A stretch of DNA of 64,000 bases, from contig NZ_WOXS01000002.1 of assembly GCF_009852415.1 (NCBI RefSeq), positions 4,814,001 through 4,878,000 on the forward strand. The letters are read 5' to 3'. The notes below the pieces were generated by a model. That model saw only the letters and a program-made list of their open reading frames with translations, did no database searches and had not been told where the DNA came from. Position 1 is the stretch's first letter. Every line of letters starts with the position of its first letter. The position numbers and the translations under genes are program-made. The DNA is from Streptomyces sp. Tu 3180 (lineage in GTDB: Bacteria; Actinomycetota; Actinomycetes; Streptomycetales; Streptomycetaceae). Positions 36,702 through 45,310 of this stretch are shown here, in pieces.

Positions 36702-37267
36702 GAACGTATGCGAGAGCACATGTCGGAAACAAGTGCAGCCGCCACAGATGGGGCCGTTTGATCTTGTCATGGGTGTTTTGGGGTGCTTGGTTCTTTGCGA
36801 GTGCCAAGGCTCAACTCGCCTGCGGGGAAAGGGAGAACGCCGGTGCGCCGGAGCGGCGGGCGGGCGGGCGGCGCGTGACCGACCTCACTGGCCGTGCGTT
36901 CGGTCCGCATTTCACGCCAAAGGGAATCCGATTGACAATTACCGCGAATCGGACAGTGGGACGACAGGATGGTCGGGATGGCGAGTGCGGCGAGGTGCGA
37001 TCCGGGGGGTGCGGCCCCGCAGGTGTGGATCGTCACACCCCGGAAAACCGATGGATGTCTGTTGTCGTCGAACGATCAGAAACCGACGGCTCCGATCTCG
37101 CGCCGTCCGACTCGAGGGCGCCTCCAGGTCGAGCGAAGTTCGAGACCGGGAGACCCGGGCGCTGACGGTGATCGAAACGTGACCGGATACGCTGACTCGA
37201 GTGAGGGCAGCGACCTATCGACAAACCGTGTAACCGCCACCAGACACCAGCAGACAGGAGACCCCTC
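36702..37267. other. Long intergenic region between divergent genes
   Basis: About 566 bases with no convincing gene; the open frames crossing it have unlikely composition and no family motif. The left part must hold the promoter of the riboswitch-transglycosylase transcript. The right part holds promoter-like elements for the prenyl synthase: a perfect TTGACA at 36932-36937 without a good -10, and CTGACG (37162-37167) with GATACG (37186-37191), 18 bases apart. The stretch 36720-36800 is unusually AT-rich for this DNA. A small RNA cannot be excluded. Confidence 0.6.
37162..37191 (+). promoter_or_regulatory. Candidate promoter of the polyprenyl diphosphate synthase
   Basis: CTGACG (37162-37167) and GATACG (37186-37191) are 18 bases apart, close to the vegetative pattern, about 75 bases before GTG 37268. 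Pattern-based inference. Confidence 0.4.
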
Positions 37268-38278
37268 GTGACCGTCGTCGGGCCGTTCGGGCTGAGCGTG
37301 CGGGACCAGGCTCTGGAAGCCGATGTCCAGGCCGGATTGACGGCTGTCGAGGAGGGGCTGCTCGAGGCCACCAAGAGCGAGGTGCCCTTCATCACGGGGG
37401 CCGCCCAGCATCTGGTGCGGGCCGGCGGCAAGCGGTTCCGCCCGCTGCTCGTGATGCTCTCCGCCCAGTTCGGCGACCCCTACGCGCCCGGTGTCGTGCC
37501 GTCGGCCGTGGTCGTGGAGCTGACCCACCTGGCCACGCTGTACCACGACGACGTCATGGACGAGGCCGAGGTGCGGCGCGGCGTGGCCAGTGCGAACACC
37601 CGCTGGGGCAACTCCGTCGCGGTCCTCACCGGCGACTTCCTCTTCGCGCGGGCCTCGCACATCCTGGCCGACCTCGGCCCGGAGGCGGTGCGGGTGCAGG
37701 CCGAGGCGTTCGAGCGGCTGGTCACCGGGCAGATCCTGGAGACCGCGGGGCCGCAGGACGGCCGGGACCCGGTCGAGCACTACCTGGACGTGCTCGGCGG
37801 CAAGACCGGCTCGCTGGTCGCGGTCTCCTGCCGGTTCGGCGCGATGATGTCCGGCGCCGACGAAACGGTCGTGCACGTGCTCACCCAGTACGGCGAGCGG
37901 CTCGGCGTCGCCTTCCAGCTCGCCGACGACGTCCTGGACATCGCCTCCGACTCCCACGAGTCCGGCAAGACCCCCGGCACGGACCTGCGCGAGGGCATCG
38001 CCACGCTGCCCGTGCTGCGGCTGCGCGAGCGGGCGGCCCGGCTGGGGCTGGCCGAGGACATCGCCCTGTGCGAGCTGCTCGACTCCGACCTCACCGACGA
38101 CGCCCGGCACGCCGAGGCGCTGCGGCTGCTGCGCGCCCACCCCGCCCTGGAGCAGGCCCGCCGGGACACCGTGCGCTACGCCGAGGAGGCCCGCTCGGCC
38201 CTGGCCCCGCTGCCGGAGTGCGACGCGAAGGCGGCGCTGGTGGAGCTGTGCGACGCGGTGGTGCACCGGGCGGGCTGA
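37268..38278 (+). CDS. Long-chain polyprenyl diphosphate synthase
   Basis: 336-residue trans-prenyltransferase that extends allylic diphosphates with IPP. Both aspartate-rich motifs are complete: LYHDDVMDEAEVRRG (about residues 95-110) and FQLADDVLDIASD (about 218-230); GGKRFRPLL is the diphosphate-binding region. The residues before the first motif (THLATLYHDD) are small, as in long-chain synthases. Probably makes the menaquinone side chain, which would link it to complex I and the oxidase in this window. GTG 37268 has AGGAG upstream. Confidence 0.92.
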   Translation: MTVVGPFGLSVRDQALEADVQAGLTAVEEGLLEATKSEVPFITGAAQHLVRAGGKRFRPLLVMLSAQFGDPYAPGVVPSAVVVELTHLATLYHDDVMDEAEVRRGVASANTRWGNSVAVLTGDFLFARASHILADLGPEAVRVQAEAFERLVTGQILETAGPQDGRDPVEHYLDVLGGKTGSLVAVSCRFGAMMSGADETVVHVLTQYGERLGVAFQLADDVLDIASDSHESGKTPGTDLREGIATLPVLRLRERAARLGLAEDIALCELLDSDLTDDARHAEALRLLRAHPALEQARRDTVRYAEEARSALAPLPECDAKAALVELCDAVVHRAG

Positions 38279-38584
38279 GCCGCCCGGCCCGTACGCACGC
38301 CGCGTCCCCTCCGGGCCGGCCGCGTCCCCTCGGGGCCCCGGCCGCACCGTTACTGGTCGGCCGCACCCCTACTGGTCGGGGGAGGAAAACACCGGTCGTG
38401 TCATACCGCAGCAGTACGCGGAGTTGAGCCCGCGGTCTGACGCATCCCTCCGCCGGTTTTGGTCAGATGGAGCACGACGGACATCACCACTCCTCACCGA
38501 TTCGGGTGAGAATGGCGGCTCAGGGGGAGACTGGTGCGAGGACACGAGACGGAAGCCGCCGCCGACCACGGAGGTAGGGCACAC

Positions 38585-39805
38585 ATGGCACCGTACGCAT
38601 CCGACGACATGACGGCCCCGGGAGAGGCCGACGGGCCGCGCGCGAGGCGGCGCAGGGCCGCGCGGTACGTCGTCCCGGTCACGGTGATGGGAGTGGCGGC
38701 CGCGACCATCGGGCTCGTCCCCGCGATCGCCGACTCCGGCGACCCGGACCTGCCGGAGATCACGGCGGCTCAGCTCATCGAGAAGATCGCGCAGTCGGAC
38801 GTCGAGCAGCTCTCCGGCACCGTGAAGATCACCACCGACCTCGGCCTGCCGGACCTCGGCGGCCTGGAGAGCGGCCTCGCCTCCGGCGCGACGGAGCGGG
38901 GCGGGGACGGCGGCTCCTCGGCCGACCCGTCCGCCAAGCTCACCGAGCTGGCCTCCGGCACGCACACCCTGCGCGTCGCGACCGACGGCCCGGACCGGCA
39001 GAAGCTGTCGCTCCTGGAGAACGCCGCCGAGTACAGCCTGATCCACAACGGCGAGGACGTCTGGGGCTACGACAGCGAGTCCAACGAGGTCTACCACGGC
39101 ACGGTCGACGCGTCCGGCGAGGACCGGGAGCAGCAGCCCCCGGCCACCCCCGAGGACTTCGCCGAGGAGGCGCTGAAGTCGGTCGACGACACCACGTCCG
39201 TGACCGTCGACGGCACCGCCCAGGTGGCCGGCCGGGACGCGTACAGGCTGGTCGTCAAGCCCAAGCAGTCCGGCTCCACGGTCGGCGCGATCAGCATCGC
39301 GGTCGACCACGAGACGGGCATGCCGCTGAAGTTCACGCTCACCCCGGCGAGCGGCGGCGCCGCCGTCGTGGACGTCGGCTTCACCCAGGTCGACTTCGAC
39401 AAGCCGGCCGCCTCCACGTTCGAGTTCACCCCGCCCGAGGGCGCCGAGGTGACCGAGGAGGGGGAACCGGACCGGGCCCGCGAGCACTCCGGGAAGCCCG
39501 AGGGCGCCCCGAAGTCCGGGGAGGACCTGGCCGAGGGCCTCGGCGGACCGAAGATGCTCGGCGAGGGCTGGAACTCCGTCGCCGTCTTCGACACCGGCGA
39601 GGAGGGCGGCCTGCCCACCGGTGAGGCCGGCGGTGACCTCGGCGGCTTCCTCGACTCGCTCGGCGACCGCGTCGAGGGCGACTTCGGCACCGGCACGGTG
39701 TTCAGCACCCGCCTGGTCAACGCCCTGATCACCGAGGACGGCAAGGTCTACGCGGGCGCCGTCACCAAGGACGCGCTGGTGAAGGCGGCCAACCAGGGGA
39801 AGTAA
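38585..39805 (+). CDS. LolA-like / DUF2092-like exported protein
   Basis: 406-residue exported protein. A membrane or signal segment lies near residues 23-46 (YVVPVTVMGVAAATIGLVPAIA), then a LolA/LppX-like beta-rich domain (QLIEKIAQSDVEQLSGTVKITTDLGLPDL; later SGSTVGAISIAVDHETGMPLKFTL). Acidic, Gly-rich loops break it up. Start ATG 38585 was chosen for GGAGG ten bases upstream; an earlier in-frame start at 38534 lacks one. It is followed by an ABC pair on the same strand, which may be linked functionally. Role in lipid handling is inference. Confidence 0.78.
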   Translation: MAPYASDDMTAPGEADGPRARRRRAARYVVPVTVMGVAAATIGLVPAIADSGDPDLPEITAAQLIEKIAQSDVEQLSGTVKITTDLGLPDLGGLESGLASGATERGGDGGSSADPSAKLTELASGTHTLRVATDGPDRQKLSLLENAAEYSLIHNGEDVWGYDSESNEVYHGTVDASGEDREQQPPATPEDFAEEALKSVDDTTSVTVDGTAQVAGRDAYRLVVKPKQSGSTVGAISIAVDHETGMPLKFTLTPASGGAAVVDVGFTQVDFDKPAASTFEFTPPEGAEVTEEGEPDRAREHSGKPEGAPKSGEDLAEGLGGPKMLGEGWNSVAVFDTGEEGGLPTGEAGGDLGGFLDSLGDRVEGDFGTGTVFSTRLVNALITEDGKVYAGAVTKDALVKAANQGK

Positions 39806-39846
39806 GGTCCCGGGACCTTACGGCACGGCAGGGAACGGGGGAGTCG

Positions 39847-40875
39847 ATGGGCGAGGCGTCCGCCACGGAGCCGGAGCGGGCCGACGCGGGACACGGCGCG
39901 CGCGTGGGTGGGGGCGCGCACGTGGGTGACGGCGCTCGGGCGGGTGACGGCGTCATCGTCACCCGCGCGCTCACCAAGCGCTACCGCGGCGGACAGCTCG
40001 CCGTCGACGGTCTCGACCTGACCGTCCCGGCGGGCAGCGTCTTCGGCTTCCTCGGCCCCAACGGCTCCGGCAAGACGACCACCATCCGCATGCTGATGGG
40101 CCTGATCGAGCCGACCTCCGGCACGGCGCACGTCCTGGGGCGTCCCATGCCGCGCTCCGCGCGCGCCGTGCTGCCCCGTGTCGGCGCCCTCATCGAGGGC
40201 CCGGCCCTGTACGGCTTCCTCTCCGGCCGGGACAACCTCCTGCGTTACGACGCCGCCGACCCGACCGCGGATCCCCGCACCCGGCGCACCCGCGTCGCCG
40301 CCGCCCTGGACCGGGTGGGCCTCACGGCCGCGGCCGGCAAGAAGGCCAAGGCGTACTCCCTCGGCATGAAGCAGCGCCTCGGCCTCGCGGCGGCCCTGCT
40401 CCAGCCGCGCCGGCTGCTCGTCCTGGACGAGCCCACCAACGGTCTGGACCCGCAGGGCATGCGGGAGATCCGCACCCTGGTCCGCGAGCTGGCCTCGGAC
40501 GGCACCACCGTCTTCCTCTCCTCCCACCTGCTCGACGAGATCGAGCAGGTGTGCACGCACGCCGCCGTGATGGCCCGGGGCCGGCTGATCACCCAGGGGC
40601 CGGTCGCCGACCTGGCCGCGGGTGCCCGGGGCCGGCTGGTGGTGACCACGCCGGACCCGGCGGACGCGGCCCGGGTGCTGAAGGAGCAGGGGGTCGCCGA
40701 CGTCGTCGTGGCCGAGGAACGGGTGACCGGCGAGGTGCCCGCGCGCGACCTCGCCGAGGTGAACGCGGCACTGGTCACCGCCGGGGTCCGGGTGCGGGGC
40801 TTCGGTGTGGAACGGGCCTCGCTGGAGGACGCGTTCGTGGCGCTGACCGGGGAGGGATTCGATGTCGCAGGCTGA
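39847..40875 (+). CDS. ABC transporter ATP-binding protein
   Basis: 342-residue ABC-2-type ATPase. Walker A is GPNGSGKTT (about residue 74), Walker B LLVLDEPTNGLD, and the H-loop SSHLLDEIEQ. The signature motif is the variant YSLGMKQRL instead of LSGGQ, which is common in this subfamily. The first 35 residues are a His/Gly/Ala-rich extension with an imperfect repeat (GARVGGGAHVGDGARAGDG). It overlaps the permease by 14 bases. Probable exporter; substrate unknown. Confidence 0.92.
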   Translation: MGEASATEPERADAGHGARVGGGAHVGDGARAGDGVIVTRALTKRYRGGQLAVDGLDLTVPAGSVFGFLGPNGSGKTTTIRMLMGLIEPTSGTAHVLGRPMPRSARAVLPRVGALIEGPALYGFLSGRDNLLRYDAADPTADPRTRRTRVAAALDRVGLTAAAGKKAKAYSLGMKQRLGLAAALLQPRRLLVLDEPTNGLDPQGMREIRTLVRELASDGTTVFLSSHLLDEIEQVCTHAAVMARGRLITQGPVADLAAGARGRLVVTTPDPADAARVLKEQGVADVVVAEERVTGEVPARDLAEVNAALVTAGVRVRGFGVERASLEDAFVALTGEGFDVAG

Positions 40876-41728
40876 GACGGTGCGGAGGGTGAGCCCGCTG
40901 TGGACCCTCGGTCTGTTCCGCAGCGAACTGCTCACCACCTTCCGGCGCTGGCGCACCCTGGCCCTGCTCGGGGTGCTGGCCGCCGTGCCGGTCCTGGTCG
41001 GCATCGCCGTGCGGATCGAGACCGGTGACGGACCGTCGGCCGGGGGAGGGGGCGGCGGACCGGCGTTCATCTCGCAGGTCACCAACAACGGCCTGTTCCT
41101 GGTCTTCACCGCGCTCGCCGCCACGCTGCCCTTCTTCCTGCCCATGGCGATCGGGGTCGTCGCGGGCGACGCCCTCGCCGGCGAGGCGAACGCCGGCACG
41201 CTGCGCTACCTCCTGGTCGCCCCCGCGGGCCGGAGCCGGCTGCTGCTCACCAAGTACGCGACGGTCATGGCCTTCTGTCTGGCCGCCACGCTGGTGGTCG
41301 CCGCCTCGGCCCTGGTCACCGGTGCGCTGCTGTTCCCGCTGGGCGACCTCACCACCATCTCGGGCACCCGGATCAGCTTCTCCGAGGGCCTGGCCAGGGC
41401 CCTGCTGATCGCCCTGGTCGTCGCCGTGTCCCTGATCGGGGTGGCGGCGCTCGGCCTGTTCGTCTCCACGCTGACCAACAGCGGCATCGCGGCGATGGCG
41501 ACCACCGTCGGACTGCTGATCACGGTTCAGATCCTCGACCAGATCCCGCAGTTGCACGCCCTGCACCCCTACCTCTTCTCCCACTACTGGCTGTCCTTCG
41601 CCGACCTGATGCGCGAGCCGGTCTACTGGGACGACCTGACGAGGAACCTCGGCCTCCAGGCCCTGTACGCGGCGGTGTTCGGCTCGGCGGCGTGGGCGCG
41701 GTTCACGGCGAAGGACATCACCGCGTAG
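40862..41728 (+). CDS. ABC-2-type transporter permease
   Basis: 288-residue membrane protein with six predicted helices: one near residue 40, then four in the order seen at GLFLVFTALAATLPFFLPMAIGV, MAFCLAATLVVAASALV, ALLIALVVAVSLIGVAALGLF, GIAAMATTVGLLITVQIL, and one at the C-terminus. The motif EANAGTLRYLLVAPAGRSRLLLTK matches ABC-2 exporters. The ATG at 40862 lies inside the 3' end of the ATPase gene. Confidence 0.9.
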   Translation: MSQAETVRRVSPLWTLGLFRSELLTTFRRWRTLALLGVLAAVPVLVGIAVRIETGDGPSAGGGGGGPAFISQVTNNGLFLVFTALAATLPFFLPMAIGVVAGDALAGEANAGTLRYLLVAPAGRSRLLLTKYATVMAFCLAATLVVAASALVTGALLFPLGDLTTISGTRISFSEGLARALLIALVVAVSLIGVAALGLFVSTLTNSGIAAMATTVGLLITVQILDQIPQLHALHPYLFSHYWLSFADLMREPVYWDDLTRNLGLQALYAAVFGSAAWARFTAKDITA

Positions 41729-41775
41729 GGAAATGCGGTGGCCCGGGCGGGACCGGGCGTGTGATCGTGCCGCCC

Positions 41776-42370
41776 ATGGGCAATTCACGGGCGTATCCCG
41801 TCTTCCGGACCACCGACGCGGCCGAGGCGTACCGGCAGGCCAAGCGGCTGTGCGCGCTGCTGGAGCACGTCAACGACAGGGTCTGGCTCTTCTCCGAGAT
41901 GCGGACGCCCGGGGATGCGCGCCGGATGGCCCTGATCGTGCCCGGGGTGCGCTTCGACTACGAGGACACACGCACCGATCCGGCGACGGGCGACTTCCTG
42001 TTCTTCGAGGGCCGACGTGTCCGCGCTGGACGACGCCGCACTCGAGACGCACCTGCCGCTGTCCTTCAGCGAGGACGTCGAACGCGGGGAGGACGTCGAG
42101 GAGCGGTTCCTGGCCGCCCTGGGCGAGGGCACGGCGGCCATCGAATGGAGCGGCCGCTGGCCGGACGACCCGGAGACCGACTCCCACGGTCACTGGAACT
42201 ACGACGGGGTCCAGGTCGTGTTCCACGGCGACGAGGCGCAGTACGACAGGTGGACCGAGGACCACACGGTCTTCGTCCACGTGACCAAGCACGGCGACCT
42301 CGAACGCGCCCGGAAGCTCGCCGCGCACATCGGCGGCGAGGTCCTGGGCGAGGCGCAGCTCGGCTGGTGA
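41776..42370 (+). pseudogene. Conserved hypothetical gene split by a frameshift
   Basis: Two halves of one reading frame seem to be joined out of phase. The first half (from ATG 41776) reads MGNSRAYPVFRTTDAAEAYR and onward to DPATGDFLFFEG; near 42010 the frame degenerates into Arg-rich text. The next frame continues with ADVSALDDAALETHLPLSF and ends EVLGEAQLGW at 42370. Two missing bases at 42010-42014 (GGGCCGAC instead of GGGCGCCGAC, for example) would restore about 199 residues. This is a true mutation or a sequencing error. No family recognised; acidic, soluble protein. Confidence 0.65.
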
Positions 42371-42383
42371 GTCGGCGCCGGCG

Positions 42384-42968
42384 TCAGCCGGCCTCGTAGG
42401 GGAAGCGGGCGAGGGGCGCCTCCTGGGCGAAGAACGTCTTGGCGCGGGCCAGCGCCTCGGTGTCCTTCAGCACGTCACCCGGCTTGCTGCCGTTGCCGAG
42501 CAGCACCCCGCCGAAGCGCATCCCCATGTACGCGGCCGAGTTGTTCAGCGTGCCCACCAGCGGGTCGGCGACCTCCGGCTCCTCGTGCGCGAGCGCGGTG
42601 ACGCCCCACAGGGTGCGCCCCGCCATGGTCGCCTTGAAGTCCAGGCCGGGCGTGCGCAGCCAGCCCGACCAGTGGTCCAGGTAGCGCTTGGTCTGCGCGG
42701 ACACCGCGTACCAGTACAGGGGGGAGGCGATCACCACGTCCGTCGCCGCGAGGGTGGCGTCCAGCAGCAGGGCGACGTTCCCCTCGGTGGGGCGGACGTG
42801 GTCGCTGTCGTGGCGCAGGTCCTCGAAGTCGGGCAGCGGGTGGTGGGTGAGGTCGATCCATCGCTGCTCCACCTCCGTGGGCAGCTGTTCGGCGGCCCGG
42901 CGGGCCAGCAGTTCGGTGTTGCCGTCGGAGCGGGCGCTGCCCAGGACGAACAGGAAACGGCGGGTCAT
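42384..42968 (-). CDS. NAD(P)H-dependent FMN reductase (flavodoxin-like fold)
   Basis: 194-residue flavoprotein. The FMN phosphate loop is VLGSARSDGNTELLARR near the N-terminus, and ASPLYWYAVSAQTKRYLDHW is the typical isoalloxazine-binding and dimer region of NADPH-dependent FMN reductases/quinone reductases. I prefer ATG 42968 because GGGGG lies six bases upstream of it; ATG 42974 is two codons earlier and has the G-run directly adjacent. Repeated TGCAT elements lie just upstream. Confidence 0.87.
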   Translation of the reverse strand: MTRRFLFVLGSARSDGNTELLARRAAEQLPTEVEQRWIDLTHHPLPDFEDLRHDSDHVRPTEGNVALLLDATLAATDVVIASPLYWYAVSAQTKRYLDHWSGWLRTPGLDFKATMAGRTLWGVTALAHEEPEVADPLVGTLNNSAAYMGMRFGGVLLGNGSKPGDVLKDTEALARAKTFFAQEAPLARFPYEAG

Positions 42969-42990
42969 GGTCATCCCCCAGATGAGCGGC

Positions 42991-43030
42991 GTGCATCAAT
43001 TACAGGCGTATGCATCATATGCACATGCAT
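42991..43030. promoter_or_regulatory. TGCAT/ATGCA repeat cluster, probable operator
   Basis: TGCATCA occurs twice, 19 bases apart (42992-42998 and 43011-43017). TGCAT-CAT-ATGCA (43011-43023) is an inverted repeat, and another ATGCAT follows at 43025-43030. The block is AT-rich and lies in the 74-base gap upstream of the FMN reductase, so a regulator of that gene probably binds here. Which regulator is unknown; the MarR gene at 44355 is one candidate. Confidence 0.5.
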
Positions 43031-43048
43031 GAGTGTGGACCAAGGGGT

Positions 43049-44242
43049 TCAGGCGGTGGCCCCGCGCCGCTCCGCCTCCCGTGCCACGGCGAGCAGCAGC
43101 GCCTCCCGGCCGTGCGGTGCCACCAGCTGGAGCCCGGCCGGGCAGCCGTCGGTGCCGAACCCGGCCGGAACGCTCAGCGCGGGGTGCCCGCTCACGTTGA
43201 ACGCCCAGGTGAGGGCGGTGGAATAGACGTCGCCGGGGCCTTCGTGCCCGTGCGGGGCGGTGGGGGCCGTGGGCGTGAGCAGCAGCCCGGCGCCGGTGAA
43301 CAGACGCGCCAGGCGCCGGTCGTTCTCCGCCCGGACGCGGTGGGCGTCGGCGAGGTCGGCCCCCGGGGTGCGCAGGGCGAGCCAGGCCGGGGCCGGATCG
43401 AGGAGCCGCACGGGCGCCGGCGGCCGCACGAGCCGCACGACACCGGCGTCGGCGAGCCGGCCGACGGCCGCGCGGGCGAGGGCGACGGGCTCCGGGTCCG
43501 GGGCCGCGAAGCCCAGGTCGGGGGACCAGAGGACGGGCACGGGGAACGACGCGGGGGACCCGGCGGGGGAGGGCGGCCGCGCCACCGCCCGCCACCAGGC
43601 CGCCGCGTCCGCCGCCGTGCGGGCGAGGACTCCGGGCGCGGCCAGACCCGTGCGGTCGGGGGAGGGCAGGCGGCCGCCCGTGACCTTCAGGCCGGTCACC
43701 CCGCACCAGGCCGCCGGGATCCGCACCGACCCCGCGCCGTCGCTGCCCGTCGCCAGCGGGACCAGCCCGGCCGCCACCGCCACCGCCGACCCCGCCGAGG
43801 AACCGCCCGGCGTACGGTCGGCCCGCCAGGGATTGACGGTGCGGCCGTGCGCCCCGAGCCCCCAGGTCTGCCAGGGCGTGCCGGGCCCGGGCACCGAGGT
43901 GGCGCCCACGGCGACACCCCCGGCCTCGAGCAGCGGCCCCGCCGCAGGCAGCCCGTGTCGCCCCTTCACCGCGATCGGCACCCCGGCCAGCGGCAGCCGC
44001 CTCCCCTCGGCGACCCGCGCGTCCACCTCCCGCGCCCGCCGCAGCGCCTGCGCGCCCCACACCTCGGTGAACGCGCACAGCACCGGGTCGGCCCGCTCGA
44101 TCCGCTCCAGCGCCCCCGCGACCACGTCCACGGCCCGCAGCCCGCCCGCGCGCACGGCGGAGGCGATCTCCTCCGCCGAGGCGGGGGTGCCGGACCCGGA
44201 CGTGTGGCCGTTCAGTGCATCGATCCCCTCGGACGGGCCCAC
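43049..44242 (-). CDS. Amidase (amidase-signature family)
   Basis: 397-residue amidase. The Ser-cisSer-Lys triad is visible: Lys in VPIAVKGRHGLPA, cis-Ser region in ATGSDGAGSVRIPAAWCGV, and nucleophile region in DRTPGGSSAGSAVAVAAG. Compared with longer members (450-500) it is a compact form. The only plausible start is GTG 44242, with no good ribosome binding site; the longer frame to 44551 runs into the divergent MarR gene and is not real. Substrate unknown. Confidence 0.85.
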   Translation of the reverse strand: MGPSEGIDALNGHTSGSGTPASAEEIASAVRAGGLRAVDVVAGALERIERADPVLCAFTEVWGAQALRRAREVDARVAEGRRLPLAGVPIAVKGRHGLPAAGPLLEAGGVAVGATSVPGPGTPWQTWGLGAHGRTVNPWRADRTPGGSSAGSAVAVAAGLVPLATGSDGAGSVRIPAAWCGVTGLKVTGGRLPSPDRTGLAAPGVLARTAADAAAWWRAVARPPSPAGSPASFPVPVLWSPDLGFAAPDPEPVALARAAVGRLADAGVVRLVRPPAPVRLLDPAPAWLALRTPGADLADAHRVRAENDRRLARLFTGAGLLLTPTAPTAPHGHEGPGDVYSTALTWAFNVSGHPALSVPAGFGTDGCPAGLQLVAPHGREALLLAVAREAERRGATA

Positions 44243-44354
44243 GGCTCGGCGGCGCGGGGCCGGACGGCCGGCCCGGACACCCGGCCGCCGCTCGGGCCAC
44301 CACGGTACGCGGCGGGCACCGGCCGTACGGCGCGGCCTATACCCTTGACCCGCG

Positions 44355-44897
44355 ATGCGTGAGGACGACGAGACCGAGGCCGCCGTCGACGGTGACAGCG
44401 TGGACGTGATGCTGGCCGAGTGGCGGAGCGAGTGGGGCGAACTGGACGTGTCGTCCAGCGGGGTGATCGCCCGTCTGCTGCGGACGGCGCAGCTGCTGGA
44501 AGAGCTGTTCGCGACGCACCTGCGCCGCCCGGGCGGCATGACCATCGCCAACGTCGGGGACTTCGACGTGCTGCACGCGCTGCGCCGCAGCGGCCCTCCC
44601 TACGCGCTGACGCCGGGACAGCTGCGCCGGGCGCTGGTCGTCTCCTCCGCCGGCCTCACGGGGAGGTTCAACCGGCTGGAGCGCGAGGGCTGGATCGAGC
44701 GCGGCCCTTCCCCCGCCGACGGCAGGAGCACCCTGGTCAGCCTGACGGAGGAGGGCCGGGCGAGCCTGGACCGCGTGCTGGAACAGCACTTCGGCCTGGA
44801 GCGTAACGTGCTCTCCGTCCTGGAGCCGGAGGAACGCGCGACGATCGCGGACGCGCTGCGCAAGCTCCTGGTCTCCCTGGAGGGGAGGACCCGCTGA
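44355..44897 (+). CDS. MarR-family transcriptional regulator
   Basis: 180-residue winged-helix regulator. The DNA-binding part is ALTPGQLRRALVVSSAGLTGRFNRLEREGWIERGPSPADGRSTLVSLTEEGR (about residues 80-130), with helical dimerisation ends. It is divergent from the amidase. A -10-like TATACC at 44338-44343 lies only 11 bases before ATG 44355, so the leader is very short or absent. Ligand unknown. Confidence 0.9.
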   Translation: MREDDETEAAVDGDSVDVMLAEWRSEWGELDVSSSGVIARLLRTAQLLEELFATHLRRPGGMTIANVGDFDVLHALRRSGPPYALTPGQLRRALVVSSAGLTGRFNRLEREGWIERGPSPADGRSTLVSLTEEGRASLDRVLEQHFGLERNVLSVLEPEERATIADALRKLLVSLEGRTR

Positions 44898-44915
44898 GCG
44901 AACGGCCGGCCGGCG

Positions 44916-45269
44916 TCAGGCCGCTCCCGCCGCCGTTCCGAGGATCACCGCGACGCACAGACCGATCAGCCCGAAGACGACCACGCCCATGGCGGTGGCC
45001 GTCTCCCGCGCGAGACGGCGGTGGCGGGCCGCGTACCGGGCCTCGACCTCCAGGATGCGTTCCGCGATGTGACGGGTGACCCGGCGGGCGTCCTCCTCCT
45101 GCTCCCGGGCGTACGCCTGCTCGATCACGAGGCGCTGGTCCGTGGTCAGGCCGGGCAGTTCCCGGGCGAAGTCCCGCGCCCTGCGGTGCGCCTCCTGCCG
45201 GCCGGCCTCCCGGTAGAGGTAGCCCTCGATCTGGTGCAGGCCGAAGGCGGCTTCGTGGCTGGTGTCCAT
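44916..45269 (-). CDS. Small tail-anchored membrane protein downstream of ctaD
   Basis: 117-residue protein. Residues 1-85 are charged and helical (many Arg, Glu, Ala; ARDFARELPGLTTDQRLVIEQAYAREQEEDARR); one membrane helix ends the protein (GVVVFGLIGLCVAVILG, about 96-112). ATG 45269 has AGGAG upstream. It starts 41 bases after ctaD on the same strand, so the two are probably co-transcribed. I do not recognise a family; it might help assemble or stabilise the oxidase. Confidence 0.75.
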   Translation of the reverse strand: MDTSHEAAFGLHQIEGYLYREAGRQEAHRRARDFARELPGLTTDQRLVIEQAYAREQEEDARRVTRHIAERILEVEARYAARHRRLARETATAMGVVVFGLIGLCVAVILGTAAGAA

Positions 45270-45310
45270 GGACGGCTCCTGAACGTTCGGAGGGAAGGGT
45301 GCCGGCCCGC

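Noticed and set aside
36485..37182. Plus-strand open frames across the riboswitch and intergenic region
   Set aside because: They run antisense to a conserved RNA structure, have low third-position G+C, and show no protein motif.
38340..38380. Repeated TACTGGTCGG as a regulatory site after the prenyl synthase
   Set aside because: Only two short copies, no symmetry, and not near a start codon; probably chance or a small duplication.
42017..42370. Independent 117-residue gene
   Set aside because: Its text continues the preceding frame and begins in the middle of a probable domain without a ribosome binding site, so a frameshifted single gene explains it better.
44242..44551. Longer amidase starting at 44551
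   Set aside because: The extra N-terminus overlaps the divergent MarR coding region and is Ser/Arg-rich shadow text.
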